Shown here: positions 1 to 7,746 of the stretch, in pieces
How positions within the stretch are numbered: the first letter of the stretch is position 1
How the letters are laid out: each line of letters opens with the position of its first letter
NCBI GenBank assembly: GCA_964406465.1
Contig: CAYORT010000012.1
Span: forward strand, 18,126 to 82,125
Origin: JAHEZL01 sp964406465
GTDB taxonomy: Bacteria; Bacteroidota; Bacteroidia; Flavobacteriales_C; GCA-002722245
Reading direction: 5' to 3'
Length of the DNA: 64,000 nucleotides
Translations under genes and position numbers: made by a program
Notes under the pieces: generated by a model
The model's input: the letters and a program-made list of their open reading frames with translations, nothing else
Told to the model about the DNA's origin: nothing
Databases searched by the model: none

Positions 1-2
1 TT

Positions 3-3000
3 GTGATGTTTATGCATCAAGATGAAAATGATGTTAAGATATTGCTTATTCAGCTGGCCAGTTACGGATTTGTAGACTACGATGTGGCTGGCGGAGTAAT
101 TACGGTTAAAGAGCGATTGCTGCATTATTTGTATTCTAAATCGAAAAAAGAAGATTACGATAACATCTCTATTCACTCAGATATTGATGATAAACCAAAT
201 GCTACTTTGTTCCTTACAGATAGTTGTGATATGATAGTAAGAGGGGTAAGAAAGGTAACATTAAGTTCGGGACGAAAAGTATATTTTCAGCCCATGTATG
301 GTGAGTTGGTGTTGCATAAAAATAGAGATATGACTTTTGGTGGAGCCATTAGATCGGGTATGTTTGAGTTCTTTGGTAAACAGTTCGAATTTAAATACGA
401 CGAGTTTAAAATTGAGGTAATCAATGCCGATTCGGTGCGTATGTTTGCGCCAACTCTTGAGCAACCGCGCGAAGGCGAAGTGCAAATGAAGCGTGTTGAA
501 AGTACCATTGAAAAATCGTACGGAAGAATCTTTATCGATAAGCCATTTAACAAATCGGGTATTCGTATCGACTCGTTTCCATCTTATCCTATATTTACTT
601 CCGATTCCATTTCAAAAGTGTTTTTCGATAAGCGAAATGAGCAAGGTAAAGCCTATCCAAGATCAAAAGTTTATTTTACCATTAAACCATTTACCATTGA
701 TAGTTTAAATACTTTAGATAGAAGTAGTATCAACTTTGCGGGGACTTTCACCTCAGGTGGAATCTTTCCCGATTTTGAAGAAACCTTGCGTGTACAGAAT
801 GACCACTCCTTAGGATTTAAACATCCTGCACCAAAAGATGGTGTGCCAATTTATGGAGGAAAGGCGAAGTATTTCAATGAAATTACTGTTAGTAACAGAG
901 GTATTCGTGGTAATGGTACAATGGAATACATTACTTCAACAACAACATCAGATGACTTCATTTTCTTTGTCGATTCGGTAAATGCCATTGCTAAAACTTT
1001 CGATGTTAAAGAAAGAAAAGAAGAGGTGCAGTATCCAAGTGCAAAAGGAGGAAACCTAAAATTTCATTTCGAGCCTTATAAAGATAAGTTGTGGGCTGGC
1101 GTAATAGATAATCCTATTGATATGTATGGTACACAAGTGAAATTGAAAGGTACCATGATCTACGGAGTAGAGAAGATGGGTGGATTTGGTTTAACCGATT
1201 TTGAAAACGCCGAACTTACCTCGAATGACTTTAATTTTAAAAACAGAAAATTTGGTGCAGACACCTCTAATTTCTACCTAAAACCTTTGGTGCCGGGTGA
1301 GAAGAGTCCGTCTTCTGCTAAAAACGTAAAAGCCAATATCGACTTAGATAAACGCGTTGGTGAGTTTATCGCGAACGGTGGTGCAGCACGAATGGATTTT
1401 GAAGAAAATCAGTACATGTGTTATTCAGATCAATTCAAATGGTACATGGATCAATTTAGTTTGGAGATTAGCACAAGTGCCGGACAAGCAAAAACGGCGA
1501 CAGACGCTAGTGATCCTGGTTTAGATTTGTCGGGATCGGAATGGACTTCAACAAATCCTAAGCAAGATTCATTAAGTTTCATTTCACCAAAGGCGAATTT
1601 CGATATTAAAAATTTGGTGATCAATGCACATGAAGTAAAATACATCAACGTTGCCGATGCTCATATTTATCCAAGCGATGGAGAAGTGGTGATTGAGAAG
1701 AGAGCAAAGATGCATTCTTTGGATAGCGCGAAAATCATTGCCAATACCTTAACGCAATACCACACAATCTTAAATGCAAAGGTGGAGATTCATGCTAAGC
1801 GAGATTACAATGCAGAAGGTGATTATGATTATGTTGATGCAGAAGGTGGAAAACAAAAAATTCACTTTACCAATATTCGTGTCGACACAACTTATCAAAC
1901 TGTAGCAAGCGGTGATATTAGCGAAGCTCAATTGTTTAAATTGTCGCCACAATTCATGTACAAAGGTAAGGCTAGTATTGCTGCCGGTAGAAAAGGAATT
2001 TTCTTTGATGGTGGCGCTAAGCTAGTACACAATTGTAAGCAACATAAACCATGGATTAGCTTTGAAGGAGAAATCGACCCGGCTAACGTGCAAGTTCCGG
2101 TGGATACCATCACCAAAATTTTTGGTGATCCAAATGGAAAACTCTTTAATGGTTTAGCCATTGCTCCCGATTCAACAGGAATTTACTCTACCTTGATGTC
2201 GCCTAAGAAAGCATTCACCGATGATGTGATTATTTCTGGTAAAGGCTTCTTGATGTACGATGCAGAAACTAAGGAGTATCGTATTTCTAATAAAGAGAAA
2301 TTGCGTGAGAGAAATTTCCCTGGTACTTATGTTTCTATGAATACAGAAACGTGTGCTATTGAAGTGGAAGGTAAAATGAATATGGCGTTTAAATTGGGAC
2401 AAGTGAGAATGCAGCTTGCTGGTACAGGTAATTTTGATCCTAATGCCGATACCTCAAAATTTGATATGATGATGACGATGGATTTCTTAATGGATGATGG
2501 AATGTGGAAACACATTATCAACAACATCGAAGGAAATCCAAACTTATCGCCAGTGAACAACAATAGAACTGCTTACGAAAGAGCGTTGAGAGATATCGTT
2601 GGTAAAGAAAAAGGAGATAAGTTGATTTCCGATTTAGCTTTATACGGAGCATTCAAACGTTTTCCAGATGAGTTGAAGCATGGTTTCGTTTTCAATCATT
2701 TGAACTTAATTTGGGATAAAGAGAAAAGTGCTTTTGTATCGCAAGGTTTAATTGGTATTGGTTCAATGGACAATAAACAATTGAATAAATATGTGAAAGG
2801 ATATGTGATGATAGAACGTAAAAAAGGTAGAGAGGTAGTATATGTTTATTTGGAGATTGATGATAAAACATGGTACTATTTCAACTACTCTGGCGGCGTA
2901 ATGTCGGTGCTTTCTTCTCATCAAGATTTCATGGCAATCATGGCATCTCTTAAACCAGATAAAAAAGAACTTAAAGGTGGAAAAGATTCAGACCCTTATT

Positions 3001-3062
3001 CATATATTGAAGCAACCGAAAGAAGCATGAGAATCTTCTTAGGTAAAATGAGAGGGGAGTAA
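3..3062 (+). CDS. Large protein of unknown function, 5'-truncated by the window edge
   Basis: The frame is open from the first bases of the window with no convincing start, so this is probably the last 1019 residues of a longer protein whose N-terminus, and any signal peptide, lies outside. I do not recognise a named family. The visible part is rich in short beta-strand-like stretches with many Asp, Lys, Phe and Tyr residues. It has no obvious membrane helix and only three cysteines. A middle part (about 350-480) has repeated short strand units ending in F/Y-x-K, and the C-terminus (about 820-1019) looks globular and mixed alpha/beta. No T9SS sorting domain is visible at the C-terminus. The segment around residues 360-430 loosely resembles OstA-type strand repeats, but I would not assign function on that. 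The gene ends 125 bp before ligA on the same strand. Confidence 0.8.
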   Translation: MMFMHQDENDVKILLIQLASYGFVDYDVAGGVITVKERLLHYLYSKSKKEDYDNISIHSDIDDKPNATLFLTDSCDMIVRGVRKVTLSSGRKVYFQPMYGELVLHKNRDMTFGGAIRSGMFEFFGKQFEFKYDEFKIEVINADSVRMFAPTLEQPREGEVQMKRVESTIEKSYGRIFIDKPFNKSGIRIDSFPSYPIFTSDSISKVFFDKRNEQGKAYPRSKVYFTIKPFTIDSLNTLDRSSINFAGTFTSGGIFPDFEETLRVQNDHSLGFKHPAPKDGVPIYGGKAKYFNEITVSNRGIRGNGTMEYITSTTTSDDFIFFVDSVNAIAKTFDVKERKEEVQYPSAKGGNLKFHFEPYKDKLWAGVIDNPIDMYGTQVKLKGTMIYGVEKMGGFGLTDFENAELTSNDFNFKNRKFGADTSNFYLKPLVPGEKSPSSAKNVKANIDLDKRVGEFIANGGAARMDFEENQYMCYSDQFKWYMDQFSLEISTSAGQAKTATDASDPGLDLSGSEWTSTNPKQDSLSFISPKANFDIKNLVINAHEVKYINVADAHIYPSDGEVVIEKRAKMHSLDSAKIIANTLTQYHTILNAKVEIHAKRDYNAEGDYDYVDAEGGKQKIHFTNIRVDTTYQTVASGDISEAQLFKLSPQFMYKGKASIAAGRKGIFFDGGAKLVHNCKQHKPWISFEGEIDPANVQVPVDTITKIFGDPNGKLFNGLAIAPDSTGIYSTLMSPKKAFTDDVIISGKGFLMYDAETKEYRISNKEKLRERNFPGTYVSMNTETCAIEVEGKMNMAFKLGQVRMQLAGTGNFDPNADTSKFDMMMTMDFLMDDGMWKHIINNIEGNPNLSPVNNNRTAYERALRDIVGKEKGDKLISDLALYGAFKRFPDELKHGFVFNHLNLIWDKEKSAFVSQGLIGIGSMDNKQLNKYVKGYVMIERKKGREVVYVYLEIDDKTWYYFNYSGGVMSVLSSHQDFMAIMASLKPDKKELKGGKDSDPYSYIEATERSMRIFLGKMRGE

Positions 3063-3074
3063 ACGTTCTTTTAA

Positions 3075-3145
3075 GGATACTTTTTAAGTGTAGAAGTGCT
3101 AATTTCACTTCTCCCTTTTTAAAAGGGAGAAGTTGATTAGTATCC
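3075..3145. repeat. Nested inverted repeat between CDS 3-3062 and ligA
   Basis: Bases 3107-3119 are perfectly complementary to 3121-3133 (13 bp, almost no loop), and an outer pair ggatac (3075-3080)/gtatcc (3140-3145) encloses them. No T-run follows the stem on either strand, so it does not look like a normal intrinsic terminator. It may be a dispersed palindromic repeat or an mRNA 3'-end stabiliser. Confidence 0.5.
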
Positions 3146-3187
3146 CATTCAACGACAACACACTTTTGAATAAACAGTTTAAATTTC

Positions 3188-5233
3188 ATGAACACGCTTG
3201 ACATCCAACAAAAAATCAATCAGCTTTCTAAAGAATTAGAAGAACATAATTACAGATATTATATACTTTCCAATCCGAGCATCAGCGATTATCAATTCGA
3301 TATGATGATGAAGGAGCTGCAAGAATTGGAAGAGAAACATCCCGAGTTTGCATCACCTAATTCACCAACAAAAAGAGTGGGTGGCGACATCACCAAGGAG
3401 TTCAATACGGTGAAGCATCGTTACCCCATGTTGTCGTTAAGTAACTCTTATTCTAAAGAAGAATTAATCGATTTCGAAAACAGAATTAGCAAACTCACCA
3501 ACGAAAAAATAGAGTATGTATGTGAGCTAAAATACGATGGTGTTGCCATTTCACTCAACTACAAAAACGGAGAATTGGTGCAGGCTTTAACACGTGGCGA
3601 TGGCGTGCAAGGTGATGATATCACAGCTAATGTTAGAACTATTAGAACCATTCCTTTAAAATTAAAAGGCAACGATTACCCAGCCGATTTTGAAATTCGT
3701 GGAGAGATTTTTTTGCCGCGTGAAGCTTTCGATAAGATCAACGAAGAGAAAAAAGAAGCGGGTGAAGCTTTATTGGCGAATCCACGAAACACTGCTTCGG
3801 GCACTTTAAAAATGCAAGATTCGGCTGTAGTGGCAAAACGCGGATTAGATTGTTATTTGTATTTTGTTTTGGGTGAAAATTTGCCTTTCGCAAGTCATTT
3901 CGATAGCATTCAAAAAGCAGGAGAGTGGGGATTTAAAGTGCCTTTAACGCAAACCAATTTTTTAAAGAAAACCGATTCTATTGATGGCATTTTAGAGTTC
4001 ATCACTTATTGGGATGAAGAGCGCAAAAAATTGCCTTTCGATGTAGATGGTGTGGTGATAAAAGTAAATCAATACAGCATTCAAAAACAACTGGGAACTA
4101 CTGCTAAATCACCGCGTTGGGCTATTGCCTATAAGTTTGAGACCGAACGTGCCTGCACTAAATTAATTTCTGTTTCTTACCAAGTAGGACGAACAGGAGC
4201 TATTACGCCGGTAGCCAATTTAGAGCCAGTTTTGTTGTTGGGCACAACTGTAAAAAGAGCGTCGCTGCACAATGCAGATATCATAGAAAAATTAGATGTT
4301 CGTGAGGGTGATTTTGTTTATGTAGAAAAAGGCGGAGAGATTATTCCAAAGATTGTTGGAGTAGAGTTATCGCAGCGAAATCTAGATTCTCAACCTTTGC
4401 AATATTTAAGTGCTTGTCCCGAATGCAGCACACCACTGATTCGCCGCGACGGAGAAGCGCAGCATTATTGTCCGAATGAAGTTGGCTGTCCGCCTCAAAT
4501 TAAAGGCAAGATGTATCATTTTATTTCGCGCAAGGCAATGAACATCGACGGCCTGGGAGAAGAAACCATCGATCAATTGTACGACAGCGGATTGATTAAA
4601 AACATTGCCGATTTATATACTTTACAATTCGCACAAGTTGTTGCTTTAGAAAGAATGGCAGAGAAGTCGGCCAACAATTTGTTGGCAGGTATTGAAGCCT
4701 CAAAAACAGTTCCTTTCGAACGTGTTTTATTTGCTTTGGGTATTCGACATATTGGTGAAACCGTTGCCAAAAAACTAGCTTTTCATTTTAAAAATATCGA
4801 TGCCATCATCGCTGCATCTTTAGAAGAATTAATTCATGTAGAAGACATCGGCGAAAAAATTGCTGTGAGCATTAAAGAATATTTTTCTTTACCAGAAAGT
4901 CTAGCTTTAATTGAAAAACTAAAATCATTCGGCTTGCAATTTGAAGCCATTGAAGTGGTGAAAGTAGGTGGTTCAAACATACTGGAAGGTAAATCTGTAG
5001 TGGTTTCTGGCGTATTTAAAAATTACTCACGCGACGATATCAAAAAAGAAGTAGAGAAGCATGGCGGTAAAAATGTAGGTTCTATTTCTGCCAAAACATC
5101 GTTCGTTTTAGCCGGCGAAAATATGGGTCCCGAGAAGTTAAAGAAAGCCGAAAAACTGGGTGTTCAAATTTTAAGTGAAGACGATTTTATGAAGTTGATT
5201 GGTGGGGGAGAGAAAAATATCGTGTTGTTTTGA
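3188..5233 (+). CDS. ligA: NAD-dependent DNA ligase LigA
   Basis: LigA seals nicks in duplex DNA during replication and repair using NAD+. The 681-residue length is typical. In order I see the N-terminal Ia domain with the Y-R-Y-Y and SDxxFD-like motifs (residues about 22-40), the adenylation domain with the KYDG nucleotidyl-lysine motif (Lys115), and an OB-fold. A four-cysteine zinc finger (CPEC...C...C, around residues 410-435), helix-hairpin-helix repeats and a C-terminal BRCT domain (about 595-670) follow. The ATG at 3188 gives the usual N-terminus. It is followed at 17 bp by a small unknown gene, possibly in the same transcript. Confidence 0.97.
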   Translation: MNTLDIQQKINQLSKELEEHNYRYYILSNPSISDYQFDMMMKELQELEEKHPEFASPNSPTKRVGGDITKEFNTVKHRYPMLSLSNSYSKEELIDFENRISKLTNEKIEYVCELKYDGVAISLNYKNGELVQALTRGDGVQGDDITANVRTIRTIPLKLKGNDYPADFEIRGEIFLPREAFDKINEEKKEAGEALLANPRNTASGTLKMQDSAVVAKRGLDCYLYFVLGENLPFASHFDSIQKAGEWGFKVPLTQTNFLKKTDSIDGILEFITYWDEERKKLPFDVDGVVIKVNQYSIQKQLGTTAKSPRWAIAYKFETERACTKLISVSYQVGRTGAITPVANLEPVLLLGTTVKRASLHNADIIEKLDVREGDFVYVEKGGEIIPKIVGVELSQRNLDSQPLQYLSACPECSTPLIRRDGEAQHYCPNEVGCPPQIKGKMYHFISRKAMNIDGLGEETIDQLYDSGLIKNIADLYTLQFAQVVALERMAEKSANNLLAGIEASKTVPFERVLFALGIRHIGETVAKKLAFHFKNIDAIIAASLEELIHVEDIGEKIAVSIKEYFSLPESLALIEKLKSFGLQFEAIEVVKVGGSNILEGKSVVVSGVFKNYSRDDIKKEVEKHGGKNVGSISAKTSFVLAGENMGPEKLKKAEKLGVQILSEDDFMKLIGGGEKNIVLF

Positions 5234-5249
5234 TTTAAATTTTAAATAT

Positions 5250-5591
5250 ATGAGTTCAATAGAAGTAATAGAAATAAAGCCTTTTTATAAGTTGATGGAT
5301 TATGTTTTAACTCGTCCTCTAATGTTTGGAATTGAAAATGTAAAGGAGCTGCAAGTCTTCATTGAAGGATACAAAGTTGCAATGTTTGATAACGATGATG
5401 ATTTATCTGAATTTTCAGATTTCAATGATTTTATTCAAGATAAGTATGAGATTAAAGGTACCTATGGATGGGCGAAACTAGTAGGTTTACATTCAGCTTC
5501 AAATCAACATTCTTTAGAAGTTTTTAAAAATGTATTGGAAGAATTTAAATTAAAGAAGGCCAAGCAAAAACGCAAGAAAATAAAACAATAA
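5250..5591 (+). CDS. Small hypothetical protein downstream of ligA
   Basis: A 113-residue protein that I do not recognise. The frame is open upstream into the end of ligA, but the ATG at 5250 avoids the overlap and starts a sensible acidic N-terminus (MSSIEVIEIKPFYKLMDYVL). The body is helical and acidic in the middle (DNDDDLSEFSDFNDF). The last 15 residues are strongly basic (KKAKQKRKKIKQ), suggesting nucleic-acid contact, though this is inference. There is no signal peptide or membrane segment. It ends 10 bp before the palindromic repeat that was hit by the IS110 element. Confidence 0.75.
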   Translation: MSSIEVIEIKPFYKLMDYVLTRPLMFGIENVKELQVFIEGYKVAMFDNDDDLSEFSDFNDFIQDKYEIKGTYGWAKLVGLHSASNQHSLEVFKNVLEEFKLKKAKQKRKKIKQ

Positions 5592-5601
5592 ATTCATAAA
5601 T

Positions 5602-5676
5602 AGGGCAATAGTTCCTTCGGGGTACCTCAGGATGACAACCACTCTTAAATGTAGCACTTACCCAGTTTGTCATCCT
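5602..5676. repeat. Left part of a palindromic dispersed repeat, split by the IS110 element
   Basis: Bases 5602-5638 form the complete left arm of a palindrome. The right arm starts at 5667-5676 (ttgtcatcct) and continues after the insertion at 6870-6896. Joining 5676 to 6870 gives two perfect 37-bp arms around a 28-base loop (5639-5666). A third, partial copy of the arm (17 nt) lies at 17737-17753, so the sequence belongs to a repeat family and is not just an IS terminus. Palindromic extragenic repeats are known targets of IS110-family elements in other bacteria. Confidence 0.8.
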
Positions 5677-5678
5677 AT

Positions 5679-5865
5679 GTTTGTAGAAAATAAAAAATTA
5701 TACCTACTACAAACAAAAGGGAAAAGAGAAAGGAAACAAGCAATCATTTGTCATTAGGCATTAAGCCCGTTCAGGATGTTAGTCCCTTTCTCTTTTCAAC
5801 TTAAACCTGAACAGTTCATGCGGCCACGAAGCCTGAATGTAGGATTGATAGGTCAAGTTGAAACC
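5679..5865 (+). ncRNA. Predicted IS110 bridge RNA (5' hairpin, target-binding loop, donor-binding loop)
   Basis: Seen: an 8-bp hairpin at 5679-5686/5707-5714; a second hairpin with a 13-bp perfect stem at 5721-5733/5785-5797; and a third with stem 5794-5802/5855-5863 extended by 5805-5808/5850-5853. In the second loop, tttgtcat (5747-5754) equals the left target flank 5666-5673, and tcaggatg (5771-5778) is the reverse complement of the restored target catcctga. In the third loop, acagttcat (5811-5819) equals the element's right end 6858-6866, and gaatgtagg (5835-5843) pairs, with G-T wobbles, to the left end from 5674 onward. Known: IS110 elements encode a roughly 180-nt bridge RNA with exactly these two guide pairs. 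The RNA ends are estimated. The stems at 5785-5797 and 5794-5802 share four bases, so the pairing there is approximate. Confidence 0.85.
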
Positions 5866-5884
5866 CTTCATTAAAAAAAGATCT

Positions 5885-6856
5885 ATGTGTAAATTTACAG
5901 GAATCGACATTTCTAAGCAAACAATTGATTGTAGTATTTTGAAAGAAAATGGAAAAGTAGTTCACAAAAAGTTAGGCAACAACCACAAGGGATTTGAGAA
6001 ATTGCTAACTGAGTTGAGCGAAGATAGTCACGTTGTGATGGAAGCGTCAGGACCGTATTATTTGAAGCTAAGCACTTTTTTGTTTGAGAAAGGAATCAAA
6101 GTTTCGGTGGTAAATCCGTTAATCATTCGTCGTTTTTGTCAAATGCGTTTTCTAAGAACGAAAACAGATAAGAAGGATGCATCAATGATACGAGAGTATG
6201 GTGAATTGGAAAATCCAGCGTTATGGGAACCCGATGAGCCAATGATTCTAAAGTTAAAGCAGCTTAGTACTTGTATTGATTTGTTAGACAAAAGCATTAC
6301 TGCTTCTACCAATCAGCTTCTTGCATTTAAAGAAATGCCTGGAACAGATGAAGACTTAATCAAGCAAATGCAATTTATCATTGAGATGAATGAAAAAGAG
6401 AAAGAAAAAATGGAAAAACAAATGGACGAAATATCAAAACAGTATTACGGAAAAACTTATGAATGCTTGCAAAGTATTCCAGGCATTGGCCCCAAGACTT
6501 CAGCAATGTTGATTGCAATTACTGCCAACTTCAGTAGTTTTGAACACTACAAACAACTAATTGCATATGTGGGATTAAATCCAAGAGTTTTTGAATCTGG
6601 AACCAGCGTAAAAGGGAAAGGGCATATATGCAAGATTGGCACCGCCAGACTAAGAAAAACAATATATTTATGCACATGGTCAGCAAAAAGAACGAACCCT
6701 CAGTGTGCTCAGATGTATGAAAGACTGCAAATGAAATGCAAACCTAAAAAAGTGATTAATGTGGCTATTGCTAATAAATTACTAAGACAAGCTTTTGCTG
6801 TAGGAAAAAAATTAGTCCCTTTTGAAGAAAATTTAAATATTTTAGTTGCAAATTAA
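5885..6856 (+). CDS. IS110-family transposase (DEDD RuvC-like recombinase)
   Basis: A 323-residue recombinase that, with the bridge RNA, recombines donor and target DNA. The N-terminal RuvC-like domain shows the DEDD residues: D8 (GIDISKQ), E53 (VVMEASG), D95 and D98 (KTDKKDA). A coiled linker (about 120-190) is followed by the C-terminal transposase-20 domain with the HhH-like SIPGIGPKT (197-205), AYVGLNP and ESGTS (237-241). That last motif carries the candidate catalytic serine. I prefer the ATG at 5885 to the TTG at 5858, because the TTG lies inside the predicted bridge RNA and would add only nine residues ahead of the conserved start. The frame has no internal stop. Confidence 0.93.
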   Translation: MCKFTGIDISKQTIDCSILKENGKVVHKKLGNNHKGFEKLLTELSEDSHVVMEASGPYYLKLSTFLFEKGIKVSVVNPLIIRRFCQMRFLRTKTDKKDASMIREYGELENPALWEPDEPMILKLKQLSTCIDLLDKSITASTNQLLAFKEMPGTDEDLIKQMQFIIEMNEKEKEKMEKQMDEISKQYYGKTYECLQSIPGIGPKTSAMLIAITANFSSFEHYKQLIAYVGLNPRVFESGTSVKGKGHICKIGTARLRKTIYLCTWSAKRTNPQCAQMYERLQMKCKPKKVINVAIANKLLRQAFAVGKKLVPFEENLNILVAN

Positions 6857-6869
6857 CACAGTTCATCCT

Positions 6870-6896
6870 GAGGTACCCCGAAGGAACTATTGCCCT
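6870..6896. repeat. Right remainder of the split palindromic repeat
   Basis: These 27 bases complete the right arm of the palindrome whose other part is at 5602-5676. Counting the IS-derived tcatcct, 6863-6896 is a perfect 34-bp inverted copy of 5602-5635. Confidence 0.8.
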
Positions 6897-6905
6897 GCTC
6901 GTTAT

Positions 6906-6988
6906 CTAAATCCTCTCCGGCATCTCAATCCCCAACAACTTCATCAATTTTTTCAAAGTGTCACCCACCTCTTTCTACAAGGCAACTC
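6906..6988 (-). pseudogene. Decayed second copy of the argS 3' end
   Basis: Bases 6910-6988 align without gaps to the 3' end of the functional argS (7751-7829) with 8 mismatches in 79. Read on the minus strand the fragment encodes VAL-stop-KEVGDTLKKLMKLLGIEMPERI and a TAG stop at 6906-6908. The in-frame TAG (6975-6977) replaces a Ser codon. Several differences are synonymous, so this is a diverged coding copy and not a recent duplication. Similarity stops at about 6988. It sits on the far side of the two-gene module 7044-7746, so the module is bracketed by two argS 3' ends in direct orientation. Confidence 0.85.
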
Positions 6989-7043
6989 AGTACTTTCAAA
7001 TTTTCAAATTGAAACAAGTAGGTATTTTCATTATCTTAGAGAC

Positions 7044-7295
7044 ATGAATGATGAAAACACAAAGGGTGATTTGAATGAACCAAGCGCAGAGTATTCTTTA
7101 AATAAAAGAATTACTTTTTTTGGTTCTAATGAAGAAGCTGAATTGTATCATCATCAGCAAATGGCGAATAAAACGCCTTTGCAAAGACTTCATGATACTG
7201 TTGAATTGATCAAAAAGGTATTTGCTCAAGAGTTGTCGGAGAAACCTAAAAATGCTAATCGAATTACCTTCCTAAAAGATGGACATACTTCTTGA
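7044..7295 (+). CDS. Small protein paired with a nucleotidyltransferase (possible TA partner)
   Basis: An 83-residue soluble protein of no recognised family. Its start is the ATG at 7044. The open frame runs on upstream, but only through the IS end, the repeat and the argS relic. A possible promoter lies just before (ttg 7009-7011, TATCTTAG 7032-7039, 20-base spacer). The N-terminus is polar and probably flexible. Residues 40-68 look like an amphipathic helix (MANKTPLQRLHDTVELIKKV). The stop overlaps the next gene by 17 bp, so the two are translated together. The layout, a small protein upstream of and overlapping an NTase-fold protein, resembles toxin-antitoxin pairs of the AbiEii/MenA type, but that role is inferred. 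Confidence 0.75.
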   Translation: MNDENTKGDLNEPSAEYSLNKRITFFGSNEEAELYHHQQMANKTPLQRLHDTVELIKKVFAQELSEKPKNANRITFLKDGHTS

Positions 7296-7746
7296 AGACC
7301 ATAAAAAACTCTTGCTCGTTTTATTAAAGCATAAAGTGGAATTTATGCTTATTGGAGGGTATGCAGTGATTTATTATGGCTATGAAAGAACCACCGCAGA
7401 TATGGATTTGTGGCTTAAACCTACCAATGAAAATAAAAGTATTTTCACTAATGCCCTTCGTGAGCATGGCATTGTTGAAGAGGATTTATTAAGCCTTTCT
7501 AAAATTGATTTCACTCAGCCTAATGTTTTCTTTTTAGGGGAAATGCCAAATAGAATCGATTTTCTTACAAAAATTCATGGCGTCACCTATGATGAAGCCG
7601 ACAAGGAAAAAGCACTTTTCCCGCTGAAAGACCAACAAGTTCCAATTATTCAATACCATCACTTGATCACTGTTAAAATGCTTACTGGTAGGAGTAAGGA
7701 TGCTGCAGATGTAGAAGAGTTGCAGAAAATTAATGGAAAGAAATAA
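7279..7746 (+). CDS. Nucleotidyltransferase-fold protein (DUF6036/AbiEii-like)
   Basis: A 155-residue protein with the signature of minimal nucleotidyltransferases: LIGGYAVIYYGYERTTADMDLW, i.e. GG (26-27), then an R-x-T and the metal-binding DMD pair (41-43). A later F-x-L-G..P-N-R-I-D-F motif (about 87-97) can supply the third carboxylate (D96). The C-terminal part holds L..LITVKMLTGRSKDAADVEEL, where the K-D-x-x-D pattern is typical of this group. Such proteins transfer nucleotides to tRNA, protein or small molecules. In AbiEii/MenA systems they act as toxins. Which applies here is unknown. It overlaps the upstream partner by 17 bp and ends head-to-tail against the argS stop with no spacer. 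Confidence 0.85.
   Translation: MDILLEDHKKLLLVLLKHKVEFMLIGGYAVIYYGYERTTADMDLWLKPTNENKSIFTNALREHGIVEEDLLSLSKIDFTQPNVFFLGEMPNRIDFLTKIHGVTYDEADKEKALFPLKDQQVPIIQYHHLITVKMLTGRSKDAADVEELQKINGKK

Larger units (their letters stand above)
5677..6869 (+). mobile_element. IS110-family insertion sequence, about 1193 bp, apparently intact
   Basis: The element holds a leading non-coding region (5677-5884) and one transposase gene (5885-6856). The boundaries come from the host side: excising 5677-6869 restores a perfect 37-bp palindrome. Because tcatcct occurs at both junctions (5670-5676 and 6863-6869), the exact cut can slide within 7 bp. A CT core dinucleotide (5675-5676 and 6868-6869) would match the core known for IS110-type recombination. 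The element has no long terminal inverted repeats of its own. The 34-bp inverted sequences on either side belong to the host repeat. The undamaged arms and intact frame suggest recent insertion. Confidence 0.85.

Noticed and set aside
5199..5249. Longer start for the small gene after ligA
   Set aside because: It would overlap the ligA end in another frame and gives a Cys-rich, unlikely N-terminus. The ATG at 5250 is just after the ligA stop.
5858..5884. TTG start for the IS110 transposase
   Set aside because: It lies inside the third hairpin of the predicted bridge RNA and adds residues ahead of the conserved start. The ATG at 5885 fits the family.
5602..6896. 34-bp inverted sequences as true terminal inverted repeats of the IS
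   Set aside because: IS110 elements do not have long terminal repeats. A partial copy exists without the IS at 17737, and removing the element restores a complete palindrome.
6846..7043. N-terminal extension of the 83-residue protein back into the IS element
   Set aside because: It translates only the IS right end, the repeat arm and the antisense of the argS relic. The ATG at 7044 with a promoter-like box before it is far better.
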